Assembly (NCBI RefSeq): GCF_011320225.1
Contig: NZ_JAAOEN010000022.1
Coordinates: forward strand, 1-64,000
DNA from: Phytoactinopolyspora limicola
GTDB lineage: Bacteria > Actinomycetota > Actinomycetes > Jiangellales > Jiangellaceae
DNA: 64,000 nt
Direction: 5' to 3'
A program made the position numbers and the translations under genes. The first letter of the stretch is position 1; each line of letters opens with the position of its first letter. The notes beneath the pieces are model-generated. The model saw only the letters and a program-made list of their open reading frames with translations. It was not told the origin of the DNA and did no database searches. Of the stretch, positions 16,449-24,992 are shown one piece after another.

Positions 16449-17633
16449 TCATTCGGGTGGGGAGTGATGGTATCGCGCGCGCAACAACGCCGCGGCGGTC
16501 AGGACGACACCGCCCAGAGCGGCCGCGAACAACAGCGCACCGCGTTCACCGAAGCCGTCGATCACCAGCGCGTACAACAGTGGTGCACTGGCAGAGAACA
16601 TAAATCCGGGGACCAGCAGCCGCCCGACGAAGGCACCATAGGTTCGGTGGTCGAAGAGGACCAGCGGCAGGGCACCGCGGGCGATGGTCAGCAGACCGTT
16701 CCCCGCTCCATACAGGGCGGTGAAGACGACGGCGAACAGGAGAACCTGCCCACCCCACAAGCCGGCGACGAAGCCGGCCGGCAACAGGCTCGCCGCGCCC
16801 AGCGCGAGGGTGAGCGGAGGGATCCGCCGCCCGAACACCACGTCGGCCAGCCGCGCGGTCGACTGCGAGATGCCACGCAGCGTCGATACCCAGACGGCGG
16901 TAGCCGCCGCCAACCCGAGCCCGGTGAGCAGATTGAACAGATGGGCCGACATGCTGGCCCCAAGGAACGCGATCGAGGTGACCATCACGGTGTAGAGGGC
17001 CCCCGCGATTCTGCGCTCGCGCGCAGTGATGGCCAACGGCGCGGGGATGTTCTGCCCGTCCGCTGGTATGTGGTCGGCGAACCGGGTATCCGGTAGGGCC
17101 ATATGCAACGGCAAGGTGAGCAACGCGAATCCGGCATAACAGAACACGGCGCCGCGCCAACCGAGCTGGTTGGCCAGCGCGTGTCCGATCGGCCAGAACG
17201 CGGTCGAGGCGAGCCCACCCAGGAGAGTCACCTGCGACATCGCCCGGCGTGCCGTCGGGCCGCCGATCCGCGCCACGGTGGCGAAGGCGGCGTCGTAGAG
17301 AGTGCATCGCATGGACACACCGAGGCAGATCCAGGCGGCCACGTAGGTGATGGGGTGATGTGCGACGGCGACCAGGGTGCAGCCGAGTGCGGCGAGCACC
17401 GAGCCGGCACTCATGATGCGGCGTCCACCGTGCCGATCGATCAGCCGTCCGGCCAGAGGTGAGAGCAGACCCATCACCACCAATGCCACCGAGAACCCGC
17501 CATAGACGAAGGCGGAGCTCCAGTTCAGGTCGTCGGCTATGCGGCCACCGAAGACGCCGATCAGATAGTAGGTGACGCCCCAGCAGATCAGCTGCGAGGC
17601 GCCCAGGTGGTGGACGGTGCGGCGCGGTATCAA
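16449..17633 (-). CDS. MFS transporter (MCT/OFA-like)
   Basis: This 394-residue, 12-helix major facilitator has a motif A-like loop LSPLAGRLIDRHGGRRIMSA after helix 2 and a central cytoplasmic loop near residue 190. The TTG at 17633 overlaps the stop of the GNAT gene as TTGA, so translation is coupled; starting further upstream would run through the GNAT gene in another frame. The pairing suggests acetylation and export of the same compound or of its analogue (inference). Substrate unknown. It is convergent with helD, 24 bases apart. Confidence 0.87.
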   Translation of the reverse strand: MIPRRTVHHLGASQLICWGVTYYLIGVFGGRIADDLNWSSAFVYGGFSVALVVMGLLSPLAGRLIDRHGGRRIMSAGSVLAALGCTLVAVAHHPITYVAAWICLGVSMRCTLYDAAFATVARIGGPTARRAMSQVTLLGGLASTAFWPIGHALANQLGWRGAVFCYAGFALLTLPLHMALPDTRFADHIPADGQNIPAPLAITARERRIAGALYTVMVTSIAFLGASMSAHLFNLLTGLGLAAATAVWVSTLRGISQSTARLADVVFGRRIPPLTLALGAASLLPAGFVAGLWGGQVLLFAVVFTALYGAGNGLLTIARGALPLVLFDHRTYGAFVGRLLVPGFMFSASAPLLYALVIDGFGERGALLFAAALGGVVLTAAALLRARYHHSPPE

Positions 17634-18202
17634 CGGTTCAGCGCATCTGGCCGAGTGCTCGCGCCCGGCCCGAGTGCACGTTGCATGAGGACCGAATCGA
17701 TCCACCGGCCGAACTTGTACCCGGCGGCGGTGAGAGTGCCAGCGTGATGGAACCCGAGCCGCTGGTGCAGCGTGATGGAACCCGTGTTGGTGCCGTCGCC
17801 GATGACAGCGATCATCTGTCGCCACGGTCCGGCGGCGCAGCGTTCGATCAGCGTGTCCAGAAGTGTCCGCCCGACGCCGCGACGATGTGCGTGCGGGGCG
17901 ACATAGACGGAGTCTTCGATCGTGTACCGGTAGGCGGGACGAGATCGGTACGGAGCGGCGTAACAGTAGCCGGCGACATCTCCGTCGAGCTCGGCCACCA
18001 GGTACGGCAGCCCCGCCGCGGAAAGCGCCGACCAGCGCGTCCGGAGCTCGTTCACGGTAGGCGGTACCTCCTCGAAGGTGGAGGCGGTGTGGAGCACGTA
18101 GTAGGCGTAGATGGCCTGGACAGCCGGCAGGTCGGCGTCGGTAGCCGTCCGGATGAGTGGTGCCTGCGACGGGGAGTGTCGAGGATCGAGGGTGGAAGTC
18201 AT
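17630..18202 (-). CDS. GNAT N-acetyltransferase, phosphinothricin/methionine sulfone acetyltransferase-like
   Basis: This 190-residue GNAT enzyme acetylates a small amine with acetyl-CoA. Family signs are IRTATDADLPAVQAIYAYYV, then RPAYRYTIEDSVYVAPHAHR, the acetyl-CoA loop HRRGVGRTLLDTLIE, IAVIGDGTNTGSITLHQRLG and the end block GRWIDSVLMQRALG. These match the Pat/Bar and MddA (methionine sulfone/sulfoximine) branch. Many members act in housekeeping amino-acid-analogue detoxification, so herbicide resistance cannot be assumed. It is translationally coupled to the MFS gene. Confidence 0.9.
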   Translation of the reverse strand: MTSTLDPRHSPSQAPLIRTATDADLPAVQAIYAYYVLHTASTFEEVPPTVNELRTRWSALSAAGLPYLVAELDGDVAGYCYAAPYRSRPAYRYTIEDSVYVAPHAHRRGVGRTLLDTLIERCAAGPWRQMIAVIGDGTNTGSITLHQRLGFHHAGTLTAAGYKFGRWIDSVLMQRALGPGASTRPDALNR

Positions 18203-18339
18203 GTCGGAACCGTCACTGCATTGGCCCTCCGCTCTCCTGCCGCGCCGGATATCCGCGACCGGACCCCGCCTAATACGGTGCCGTCCGGGATGGTGTTCGC
18301 TGCTCCGGCAACGACATTCATTATTTCAGTTGCTGTCGA

Positions 18340-18855
18340 GCCGGCCGGGTGCGGCTAGGCACGGGAGCGACGGCGTGTATCTACCTACAGCCGCCGGCCC
18401 TACGAGATCTGCGTCGCCGGCATCCGAGGTTGCAGATCGAGGTGCGCACCGCTAACACGAAAGACATCGTCCGAGCCGTCGAAGAGAACCAACTCGACCT
18501 GGGGCTGGTGACCATGCCGATCCGGGGCCGAGCCTTCGCGGTGACTCCCCTCATCGAGGATGAGCTCGTGGTGATCGGCCCCGCCGACGATCATGCACTA
18601 CCGGCAGTGGTGACACCGGGCGCCCTGGGCACGCTTCCCCTCGTGTACTACGAGTCCGGTGGCGATACCAGGCATCTGGTCGAGGAGTGGTTCGGGCAGG
18701 CGGGTGTCGCCGTGCGCCCCATCATGGAGCTGGGGAGCGTCGAAGCCACCAAGGAGCTGGTAGCCGCGGGCCTGGGCTACGCGATTCTGCCTCGCATGGC
18801 GGTCCCGCCCGGCATGGGGCCCATGATGTCTGGCGGGCCGCCGAGACACGGCTGA
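18340..18855 (+). pseudogene. LysR-type regulator remnant (effector domain only)
   Basis: Translation from about 18340 gives a LysR substrate-binding domain: GRVRLGTGATACIYL, then PPALRDLRRRHPRLQIEVRT, IVRAVEENQLDLGLVTMPI, DELVVIGPADDHA, LVEEWFGQAGVAVRPIMELG and ATKELVAAGLGYAILPRMAV. The N-terminal winged helix is missing; nothing upstream in any frame resembles it. The C-terminal 30 or so residues are replaced by an unrelated tail ending at the TGA. A GTG at 18349 could start a 168-residue product, but it could not bind DNA as a normal LysR protein. A decayed gene is most likely. Confidence 0.75.
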
Positions 18856-18880
18856 ATCTCATGAGTGGACCTGGGCGGTC

Positions 18881-19456
18881 TTACCCGTCCCAGTCCAGCG
18901 TGCGTGGGAGTACCCCTTCCAGCCCGAGCAACCAACGTTTGACCTCTAACCCGTCGCCATTGCCGCCGCTGTAGCCGCCCAGGCCGTCGTGCGCCACCAC
19001 CCGGTGGCACGGCACCACGATGGGAATGGGATTGGCGCCCATGATGCCGCCGATGGCCCGGGCCGGGATCGCGCCGCCGTGCCGTTCGGCCAGCTCCGCG
19101 TAGGTGAGGCTGGCGCCGTACCCGACCGTGGCATGCAGGACGTGGAGAACCGAGCGGCCGGCGCTGGAGGTGAAGCGCCAGTCCAGGGGCAGATCGAACG
19201 TGCGGCGGCGTTCGGTGAAGTACTCGGATAGCTGACTGACCGCGTCGCGGGTGCGTGCGGTGTCGTCCGCCATGGGCAGCTTGTATCGTCGTCGGAGTTC
19301 ATCCGGTTCCGACCAGCTCACCGCGGCGACCCCGATCCGGGTGACGGCCACACTCAGGGTGCCGACCGGGGTGGCTAACCCGGCCACGCCGATATCGTCC
19401 GGCGTCGGCCGCTCCTGCGCTCCGGCCGGCTCCGGTGGGGATACATCCGGGTCCAT
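18881..19456 (-). CDS. ogt: Methylated-DNA--protein-cysteine methyltransferase
   Basis: This 191-residue DNA repair protein transfers alkyl groups from O6-alkylguanine to its own cysteine and is consumed. The active site is PCHRV within IPIVVPCHRVVAHDGLGGYS near residue 149; the helix-turn-helix recognition part precedes it (LTYAELAERHGGAIPARAIG), with the conserved RAIGGIMGANP motif. The start at 19456 is the last good ATG before the conserved N-domain; the SD is weak, and the open frame continues upstream with no homology. A stand-alone gene. Confidence 0.92.
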   Translation of the reverse strand: MDPDVSPPEPAGAQERPTPDDIGVAGLATPVGTLSVAVTRIGVAAVSWSEPDELRRRYKLPMADDTARTRDAVSQLSEYFTERRRTFDLPLDWRFTSSAGRSVLHVLHATVGYGASLTYAELAERHGGAIPARAIGGIMGANPIPIVVPCHRVVAHDGLGGYSGGNGDGLEVKRWLLGLEGVLPRTLDWDG

Positions 19457-19708
19457 GCGGTCATTCTGCCCGGGGCCAGTGACAACGTCGGCGGTTGCGC
19501 CCTGTTCCACGGTCCGGTGACGACGGGTCCACCTATCTATGCCCGGGGTGGTGGTGTAGCGGATGCCCCGGCACCGGGTGGTGGGATCGTCGACCTCGCG
19601 CAGGTCAGGTGCGAAATTTCCGGAGAACGATGATTTCTCGGCGCGGCTCCGGTCTGAGTAGGTGGCACGCCGATCGGTGTGCCACTGGGTGGCGATGGAA
19701 GGACGTCG

Positions 19709-21271
19709 ATGAACGCGAACACCTTGACTGATCCCGCGATCCGAGCGAGCCGGCGGGAGTGGATCGGGCTGGCGGTGCTCGCGCTGCCGACGCTCCTGCT
19801 GTCGATCGATATGAGCGTGTTGTACCTGGCGCTGCCGCACCTGGCCGCGGATCTGCAGCCGAGCAGTAGCCAGGTGCTGTGGATCATGGACATCTACGGG
19901 TTCATGATCGCCGGATTCCTCGTGACCATGGGGACCTTGGGCGACCGGATCGGACGCCGCCGGCTTCTGTTGATCGGTGCTGTCGCCTTCGGCGCCGCCT
20001 CGGTCTTCGCCGCCTATGCGAACAGCGCGGAGATGCTGATCGCGGCTCGCACGCTGCTCGGTGTGGCTGGTGCGACATTGATGCCGTCGACGCTGGCCCT
20101 GATCAGCAACATGTTCCAGAACCCGAAACAGCGGGCGTCCGCGATCGCGGTGTGGATCAGCTGCTTCATGGGCGGCACGGCGATCGGGCCTGTGGTGGGC
20201 GGTGTGATGCTGCAGTGGTTCTGGTGGGGATCGGTGTTCCTGCTGGGAGTCCCCGTGATGATCGTGTTGTTGATCACCGGTCCCATCTTGTTGCCTGAGT
20301 ACCGTGACGGCAGCGCCGGCCGGATCGACCTGACCAGCGTTGGGCTGTCGCTGGCGACGATCTTGCCCATCATCTACGGACTGAAGGAACTAGCGAAGGC
20401 GGACTCCTACGTCATACCGGCTGTGTCGATCGCTGTAGGCGCCGCCGTAGGTGCCGTCTTCGTCCGTCGCCAACTGCGCCTGAGCGACCCCTTGCTCGAC
20501 CTACGCCTGTTCCGTCACCGCGGGTTCCGCGCGGCGTTGATGACCATGCTGGTGACGGCGTTCTTCATGGGTGGGCTGTTCCTCTTCGTCAGTCAGTACC
20601 TCCAGTTGGTCAGCGGTTTCACCCCGCTGACGGCCGGGTTCTGGCTCGTACCACCAGCTGTCGGCATGATCGTCAGCACCCTCGCCGCGCCCCGCGTCGC
20701 GCAGCGGATCGGAGCGTGGCCGGTGATCACCATCGGCCTCGCGATGGCCGCCGTGGGGATCACACTGCTGACCCAGGTGGGTGTCTCGGAGCGACCCGTG
20801 CTCGTCCTCGCCGGCTTGATGATCGTGACGTTGGGCCTAGGCCCAGGGGCGGCGCTGGTGACGGACATCGTCGTAGGCTCGGCGCCACCGGAGAAGGCCG
20901 GATCAGCGGCCTCGATGTCGGAAACCAGCGGAGAGTTCGGCATCGCCACCGGTGTGGCGGTGCTCGGCAGCCTTGGTACCGCGATCTATCGCAGCAGGGT
21001 CGAAGTCCCGGAGGAAACACCGGCCGAAGCCGTCGACGCCGCCGGCGACGGGTTGAACGGCGCCGCCGCGGTAGCCGGTCAGCTCCCCGACAGGTTGGGG
21101 GCCGAACTGCTGGACAGCGCTCGTGAGGCGTTCACCAGCGGGTTGAACATCGTCGCCGGCCTCGGTGCGGTGGCCATCACCATCGTGGCGCTGATCCTGC
21201 TGCGCACGATGCGCAAGTTCAAGGAGGACCACACAACCGACGACGAGCGCACCGGAGAACTAGTGTCCTGA
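19709..21271 (+). CDS. DHA2-family MFS drug exporter, paralogue of the 1.2-kb gene
   Basis: This 520-residue, 14-helix exporter has motif A GTLGDRIGRRRLLLIGA and motif C GGTAIGPVVGGVMLQWFWWG. It shares long near-identical blocks with the exporter at 1228-2823 (for example IMDIYGFMIAGFL and SAPPEKAGSAA), so the two are close paralogues 17 kb apart in opposite orientation. The ATG at 19709 has GGAAGGA seven bases upstream. No regulator gene adjoins it. The stop codon lies in the centre of a 25-bp palindrome, and a long hairpin follows. Substrate unknown. Confidence 0.92.
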   Translation: MNANTLTDPAIRASRREWIGLAVLALPTLLLSIDMSVLYLALPHLAADLQPSSSQVLWIMDIYGFMIAGFLVTMGTLGDRIGRRRLLLIGAVAFGAASVFAAYANSAEMLIAARTLLGVAGATLMPSTLALISNMFQNPKQRASAIAVWISCFMGGTAIGPVVGGVMLQWFWWGSVFLLGVPVMIVLLITGPILLPEYRDGSAGRIDLTSVGLSLATILPIIYGLKELAKADSYVIPAVSIAVGAAVGAVFVRRQLRLSDPLLDLRLFRHRGFRAALMTMLVTAFFMGGLFLFVSQYLQLVSGFTPLTAGFWLVPPAVGMIVSTLAAPRVAQRIGAWPVITIGLAMAAVGITLLTQVGVSERPVLVLAGLMIVTLGLGPGAALVTDIVVGSAPPEKAGSAASMSETSGEFGIATGVAVLGSLGTAIYRSRVEVPEETPAEAVDAAGDGLNGAAAVAGQLPDRLGAELLDSAREAFTSGLNIVAGLGAVAITIVALILLRTMRKFKEDHTTDDERTGELVS

Positions 21272-21284
21272 TTCAGGACACTAG
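21260..21284. repeat. 25-bp perfect palindrome spanning the exporter stop codon
   Basis: CTAGTGTCCTGA (21260-21271) is mirrored by TCAGGACACTAG (21273-21284) with a single T between; the TGA stop is part of the left arm. It could be an RNA hairpin or a protein-binding site. Confidence 0.6.
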
Positions 21285-21330
21285 CGGGAGCCACCCCGGA
21301 CGCATCCTGCCGGGAGCACGACGATCCGAC

Positions 21331-21369
21331 GGTCGCCCGGCGAGCAGAGCCGCTGCTCGCCGGGCGACC
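21331..21369 (+). terminator. Long terminator hairpin after the DHA2 exporter
   Basis: A perfect 17-bp stem (21331-21347 against 21353-21369, arm GGTCGCCCGGCGAGCAG) with a five-base loop follows 60 bases after the stop. There is no T-tract. It separates the exporter from the bioY cluster. Confidence 0.75.
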
Positions 21370-21604
21370 TACGTCCACCCGGAACCGGCACGGCCCATGG
21401 CTGACCTGGCGCCTGCACTATCCGGGTACGGGGAGCCCGATTTGTGGGAACGCCCTAATTACGCCGATCCTGACTGGTGTAAAACGTGGCTGCGCAGGAG
21501 CGACCAGTCCGACATCGTGGTGAGCAGGGATCGCGGAAACGACCGCGGCTCCGATGCCTTTCGGGCCGGTGCGCCGGCCCAGCCGGTCGAGTTGGAGGAT
21601 CTCG

Positions 21605-22246
21605 ATGACCGAACCCGATCACAGCGCAGCGGCACGTCTTCGGCGCAGGTTGTCCGCTGCCGACATGGCGCGGGTGGCCATGTTCGCCGCCCTGATCGCG
21701 GTGCTCGGCCTGCCCGGATCGTTCAGCCTGTTCGGCAACGCGGTGCCGATCACCCTCCAGACGCTCGGGGTTCTTCTGGCGGGAGCCATCCTGGGTGCCT
21801 GGCGCGGCCCGCTGGCCGTCATCGTTCTGCTTGCTCTCGTCGCGGCCGGTCTTCCGCTGCTGGCCGGCGGGCGCGGTGGCCTGGGGGTCTTCGCCGGGCC
21901 GTCGGTCGGGTATCTGATCGGCTGGGTGGTCGGGGCGTTCGTCGTCGGCTGGATCATCGAACGGGGCGGCCGCCGCCCCGGACTGCACTGGGTGTTGTCC
22001 GCCTGTCTGCTCGGCTCGGCACTCATTCTGCTCATCGGGGTCCCGATCCAAGCTCTGGTCACCGGAGTACCGCTGGCCACCACCGCGAAGTTGTCGCTGG
22101 CCTTCGTGCCGGGGGACGCCATCAAGTCGGTGCTCGCGGCCGTCGTTGTCAAGGGAGTGCAGCGGGCCTACCCCGAGGCGTCACCTGCGGTCCGCCGGGC
22201 CCGGCAGGCTGGTGACAGCGGGCTTCCCGTTCACGGCCCCAGGTAG
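21605..22246 (+). CDS. bioY: BioY biotin-type ECF S-component
   Basis: This 213-residue substrate-binding membrane subunit of an energy-coupling-factor vitamin importer has six predicted helices. Family signs are MARVAMFAALIAVLGLPGSF, the conserved VPITLQTLGVLLAGAILG, GPLAVIVLLALVAAGLPLLA, and GRGGLGVFAGPSVGYLIGW. BioY captures biotin and couples to EcfT plus ATPases, or occasionally acts alone. The ATG at 21605 has GGAGG seven bases upstream. It opens a tight four-gene run (ligase 9 bases on, thiolase, EcfT). No biotin-repressor box or riboswitch could be seen in 21370-21604. Confidence 0.93.
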   Translation: MTEPDHSAAARLRRRLSAADMARVAMFAALIAVLGLPGSFSLFGNAVPITLQTLGVLLAGAILGAWRGPLAVIVLLALVAAGLPLLAGGRGGLGVFAGPSVGYLIGWVVGAFVVGWIIERGGRRPGLHWVLSACLLGSALILLIGVPIQALVTGVPLATTAKLSLAFVPGDAIKSVLAAVVVKGVQRAYPEASPAVRRARQAGDSGLPVHGPR

Positions 22247-22255
22247 GTTGCCTCC

Positions 22256-23722
22256 GTGCCCGTAGCAAGAGACGTCCTTGATCATGCTGCCCGTCGTCCC
22301 GGATCGGTCGCCGTGCGCACGCCCGCGGCGGATCACACGTTCGCCTCCCTGGGGGCTGACGTCGTCACCGCGGCCGACGCGCTGTGGACGCGGGGCGTGC
22401 GGCCCCGGAGCGTGGTCGCCATCGATCTTCCAGACCCGGCACAGTACCTGGCCGCGCTACTAGCCACCGACCTGATCCGGGCGATACCCCTGGTGTGTGA
22501 CCCGTCGTGGGGTGTCGAGCAGCGCAGCGCCGTCCTCGGCGCCGTCGCCCCCGATGTTCACATCGACGGGTGGCCGATTGCGGCGACCTCTCAGCCGTCC
22601 GATACCGATACCCGACGCGGCCCGGAGCTGGACACGTTGGCCCGGCTAGCCGCCCAGGGGCTCGGCCGCTTCACCGACCGGGTCGGACCAGCTGCCCCTG
22701 ACGACCACGCCTGGGCGGGTTTCAGCTCCGGCAGCACCGGGCGGCCCCGGGCCATCGTCCGGACGCGTGCCTCGTGGACCGCGTCGTTCGGCGCGGCCGC
22801 CAAGCTCACCGGGCTGAACGGCGGCGTCGACACCGTCCTCGTGCCCGGCCCCCTGGCGTCGTCGCTGTACTGCTTCGCCGCCCTGCATGGGTTGGCCGAG
22901 GGCTGCACGGTAGTGCTGACCGGCCGGTGGTCCGGCCGGCTGATCCGCCCGCACCTGCCGCACGTCGACCTCGTCCACGTCGTCCCGCATCAGCTCGGTG
23001 TGCTGCTCGACGACCTGGAGGTGTCCGGTCCGGGTCGGCTGCGTACCGCCGTCGTCGGTGGCGCCGGACTACCTGCCGGACTGCGAGAACGGGCCGCCCG
23101 CGGTGGCGTCGACGTCGTCGAGTACTACGGCGCCGTAGAACTGTCGTTCGTCGCCGTGGACCCCGACGGTTCCGGACTACGCCCGTTCGATCAGGTGGAG
23201 ATCGACATCCGCCCGGTACCCGGCGGGACCGACCTCGGCGAGGTATGGGTACGTTCCCCGTGGGTGGCACACGATTACCTGGCTGGCGCCCGGGGCCCGT
23301 TCCGCAGCGACGGCACTGGTTGGGTGTCCGTTGGCGACCTGGCCGAGATCGGCGCTCCCGGTGCGCCGCTGCGCCTGCGTGGACGGGGTGACGGAGCTGT
23401 CCTCACCGGCGGCGCAACCGTGGTACCCGAAGATGTCGAGGTGGTGCTGGCCGGTGTCCCGGGGGTCAACGGGGTTGTTGTCGTCGGCACGCCACACCAC
23501 CGATTGGGCGCCGTCGTCACCGCCGTCATCGAGACTGGCGCGGAGTCGGTACCACGGGTAGCGCTGGAATCGGCGGCTCGCCGCGGCCTGATGCCGGCCC
23601 AACGGCCCCGGCGCTGGTTCGAGATCGATCAGCTGCCGCGCACCGGCTCCGGGAAACCCGCACGCGCCGCGATCACCGAAGGGCTCCTCCGCGGCGGCCT
23701 CGGCGTGCGGCCGGTGCGGTGA
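22256..23722 (+). CDS. Class I adenylate-forming acyl-CoA ligase (bioY-linked)
   Basis: This 488-residue ANL-superfamily enzyme would activate a carboxylic acid as acyl-adenylate and probably form the CoA thioester. The nucleotide loop is FSSGSTGRPRAIV near residue 157, the EYYGAVELSF motif (YGxxE) near 288, then a VSVGDLAEI hinge aspartate and the catalytic lysine in RTGSGKPARAAI near 465. The GTG start at 22256 lies exactly six bases after TAGGTT, so an internal leaderless promoter is possible. Between bioY and a thiolase, a biotin-precursor acid such as pimelate is a candidate substrate, but this is inference only. Confidence 0.87.
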   Translation: MPVARDVLDHAARRPGSVAVRTPAADHTFASLGADVVTAADALWTRGVRPRSVVAIDLPDPAQYLAALLATDLIRAIPLVCDPSWGVEQRSAVLGAVAPDVHIDGWPIAATSQPSDTDTRRGPELDTLARLAAQGLGRFTDRVGPAAPDDHAWAGFSSGSTGRPRAIVRTRASWTASFGAAAKLTGLNGGVDTVLVPGPLASSLYCFAALHGLAEGCTVVLTGRWSGRLIRPHLPHVDLVHVVPHQLGVLLDDLEVSGPGRLRTAVVGGAGLPAGLRERAARGGVDVVEYYGAVELSFVAVDPDGSGLRPFDQVEIDIRPVPGGTDLGEVWVRSPWVAHDYLAGARGPFRSDGTGWVSVGDLAEIGAPGAPLRLRGRGDGAVLTGGATVVPEDVEVVLAGVPGVNGVVVVGTPHHRLGAVVTAVIETGAESVPRVALESAARRGLMPAQRPRRWFEIDQLPRTGSGKPARAAITEGLLRGGLGVRPVR

Positions 23723-23726
23723 CGGC

Positions 23727-24992
23727 ATGGACGCCCTGACCCCCGTTGTCGTCGCCGCCCGGCGCACCGCCATTGGTACGGCTGGACGGGCCCTGTCCGA
23801 CGTGCCGGTCGACGCTTTAGCGGCCCCAGTGCTCGCTGCCGTGGCCGGCGATCTCGACGCGGCCGGAGCGGCGGCGCCGGTGAGTGCCTCCGCGTCGCGG
23901 ACGATTCCGGACCCGTTGGGGATCGAGCCGGCCAATGAACTGGCGCGGGGCGAATTGGCGCGGTGGATCCGGGTCGACGACGTAGTACTAGGCAACTGCA
24001 TGGGGCCCGGAGGCAACATCGCCCGGGTCAGCGCACTACGGGCGGGACTCGGCGTCGACGTTCCCGGAGGCACTGTAGACCGCCAGTGTGGCAGCGGCCT
24101 GGCGGCTATTCTGCAGGCCGCCCAGTCGGTCCAGAGCGGCGCGGCCCAGGTGGTCGTCGCCGGTGGTGCCGAGAGTGCGTCGACGGCTCCGCTGCGCGCA
24201 CACCGCGGATCCGAACCGGACGCGGCGCCCACGCCGTACAACCGCGCCGCGTTCACCCCACCGGAATTCGGTGACCCCGGTATGGGGGAGGCCGCCGACG
24301 CGCTGGCCTCCGTGTGCGGGGTGAACCGCGAACGTCAGGACGCCTACGCCGTCGCCAGCCATGCCAAGGCCCGCGCCGCGCGATCCAACGGCCGGTTCAC
24401 GGCCGAAACGGTGGTCGTCGCCGGGCTCACCCAGGACGAACGCCCACGGACACTACGAACCGCGACCCTCGCTCGGATGCCGGCGGCATTCGTCCCCGGC
24501 GGGACGGTCACCGCCGGCAACTCCTGCCCGATCAGCGACGGTGCGGCAGCCGTGGGAATCGTCACCGAGGCGGCCCGGGTCCGCGCCGGGATCCCCGGTC
24601 TGCGCCTGGTGGCCGGAGCCGTGGTCGGGTGTGACCCACGCTGGCCCGGCTGGGGGCCGGTACCCGCCGTCGAACGTGTCCTCGCCGCCGCCGGCGTCAG
24701 CATCACCGACGTAGCCGCCGTCGAGATCGTCGAAGCGTTCGCCGGCCAAGTGCTGGCCGTCACCGACGCGCTGGGGCTCGATCCACTCGACCGGCACGGC
24801 GACGTCGTGTGCGCGGACGGAGGCGCCCTGGCTCTCGGCCACCCGTGGGGCGCCACCGGCGCCGTCGTAGTGGTCCGATTGTTCAGCCGGCTGGTCCGCG
24901 GGGGCGCGCCGACCGGCACCCTCGGCCTGGCCACCGCGGCCGTCGGCGGGGGGCTAGGCGTAGCGGCGCTCTTCGAGGTCGTCGGATGTTGA
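23727..24992 (+). CDS. Thiolase-family protein lacking the CxG cysteine and NEAF asparagine
   Basis: This 421-residue thiolase-fold protein keeps the acyl-accepting nucleophile Cys121 (TVDRQCGSGLAA) and His372 (ALALGHPWGATGA). At the third site the usual Asn-Glu-Ala-Phe reads VEAF (Val335), and where thiolases have Cys in CxGGG it reads ATAAVGGGLG (Ala405). Cys and Asn at these positions normally activate acetyl-CoA and water, so ordinary thiolytic or Claisen chemistry is doubtful; acyl transfer or hydrolysis at Cys121 remains possible. It starts four bases after the ligase stop and overlaps ecfT by seven bases. Confidence 0.87.
   Translation: MDALTPVVVAARRTAIGTAGRALSDVPVDALAAPVLAAVAGDLDAAGAAAPVSASASRTIPDPLGIEPANELARGELARWIRVDDVVLGNCMGPGGNIARVSALRAGLGVDVPGGTVDRQCGSGLAAILQAAQSVQSGAAQVVVAGGAESASTAPLRAHRGSEPDAAPTPYNRAAFTPPEFGDPGMGEAADALASVCGVNRERQDAYAVASHAKARAARSNGRFTAETVVVAGLTQDERPRTLRTATLARMPAAFVPGGTVTAGNSCPISDGAAAVGIVTEAARVRAGIPGLRLVAGAVVGCDPRWPGWGPVPAVERVLAAAGVSITDVAAVEIVEAFAGQVLAVTDALGLDPLDRHGDVVCADGGALALGHPWGATGAVVVVRLFSRLVRGGAPTGTLGLATAAVGGGLGVAALFEVVGC

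Noticed and set aside
17630-18202. Dedicated phosphinothricin (herbicide) resistance gene
   Set aside because: The family match is good, but housekeeping methionine-sulfone/sulfoximine acetyltransferases look the same; no bialaphos-type cluster is nearby.
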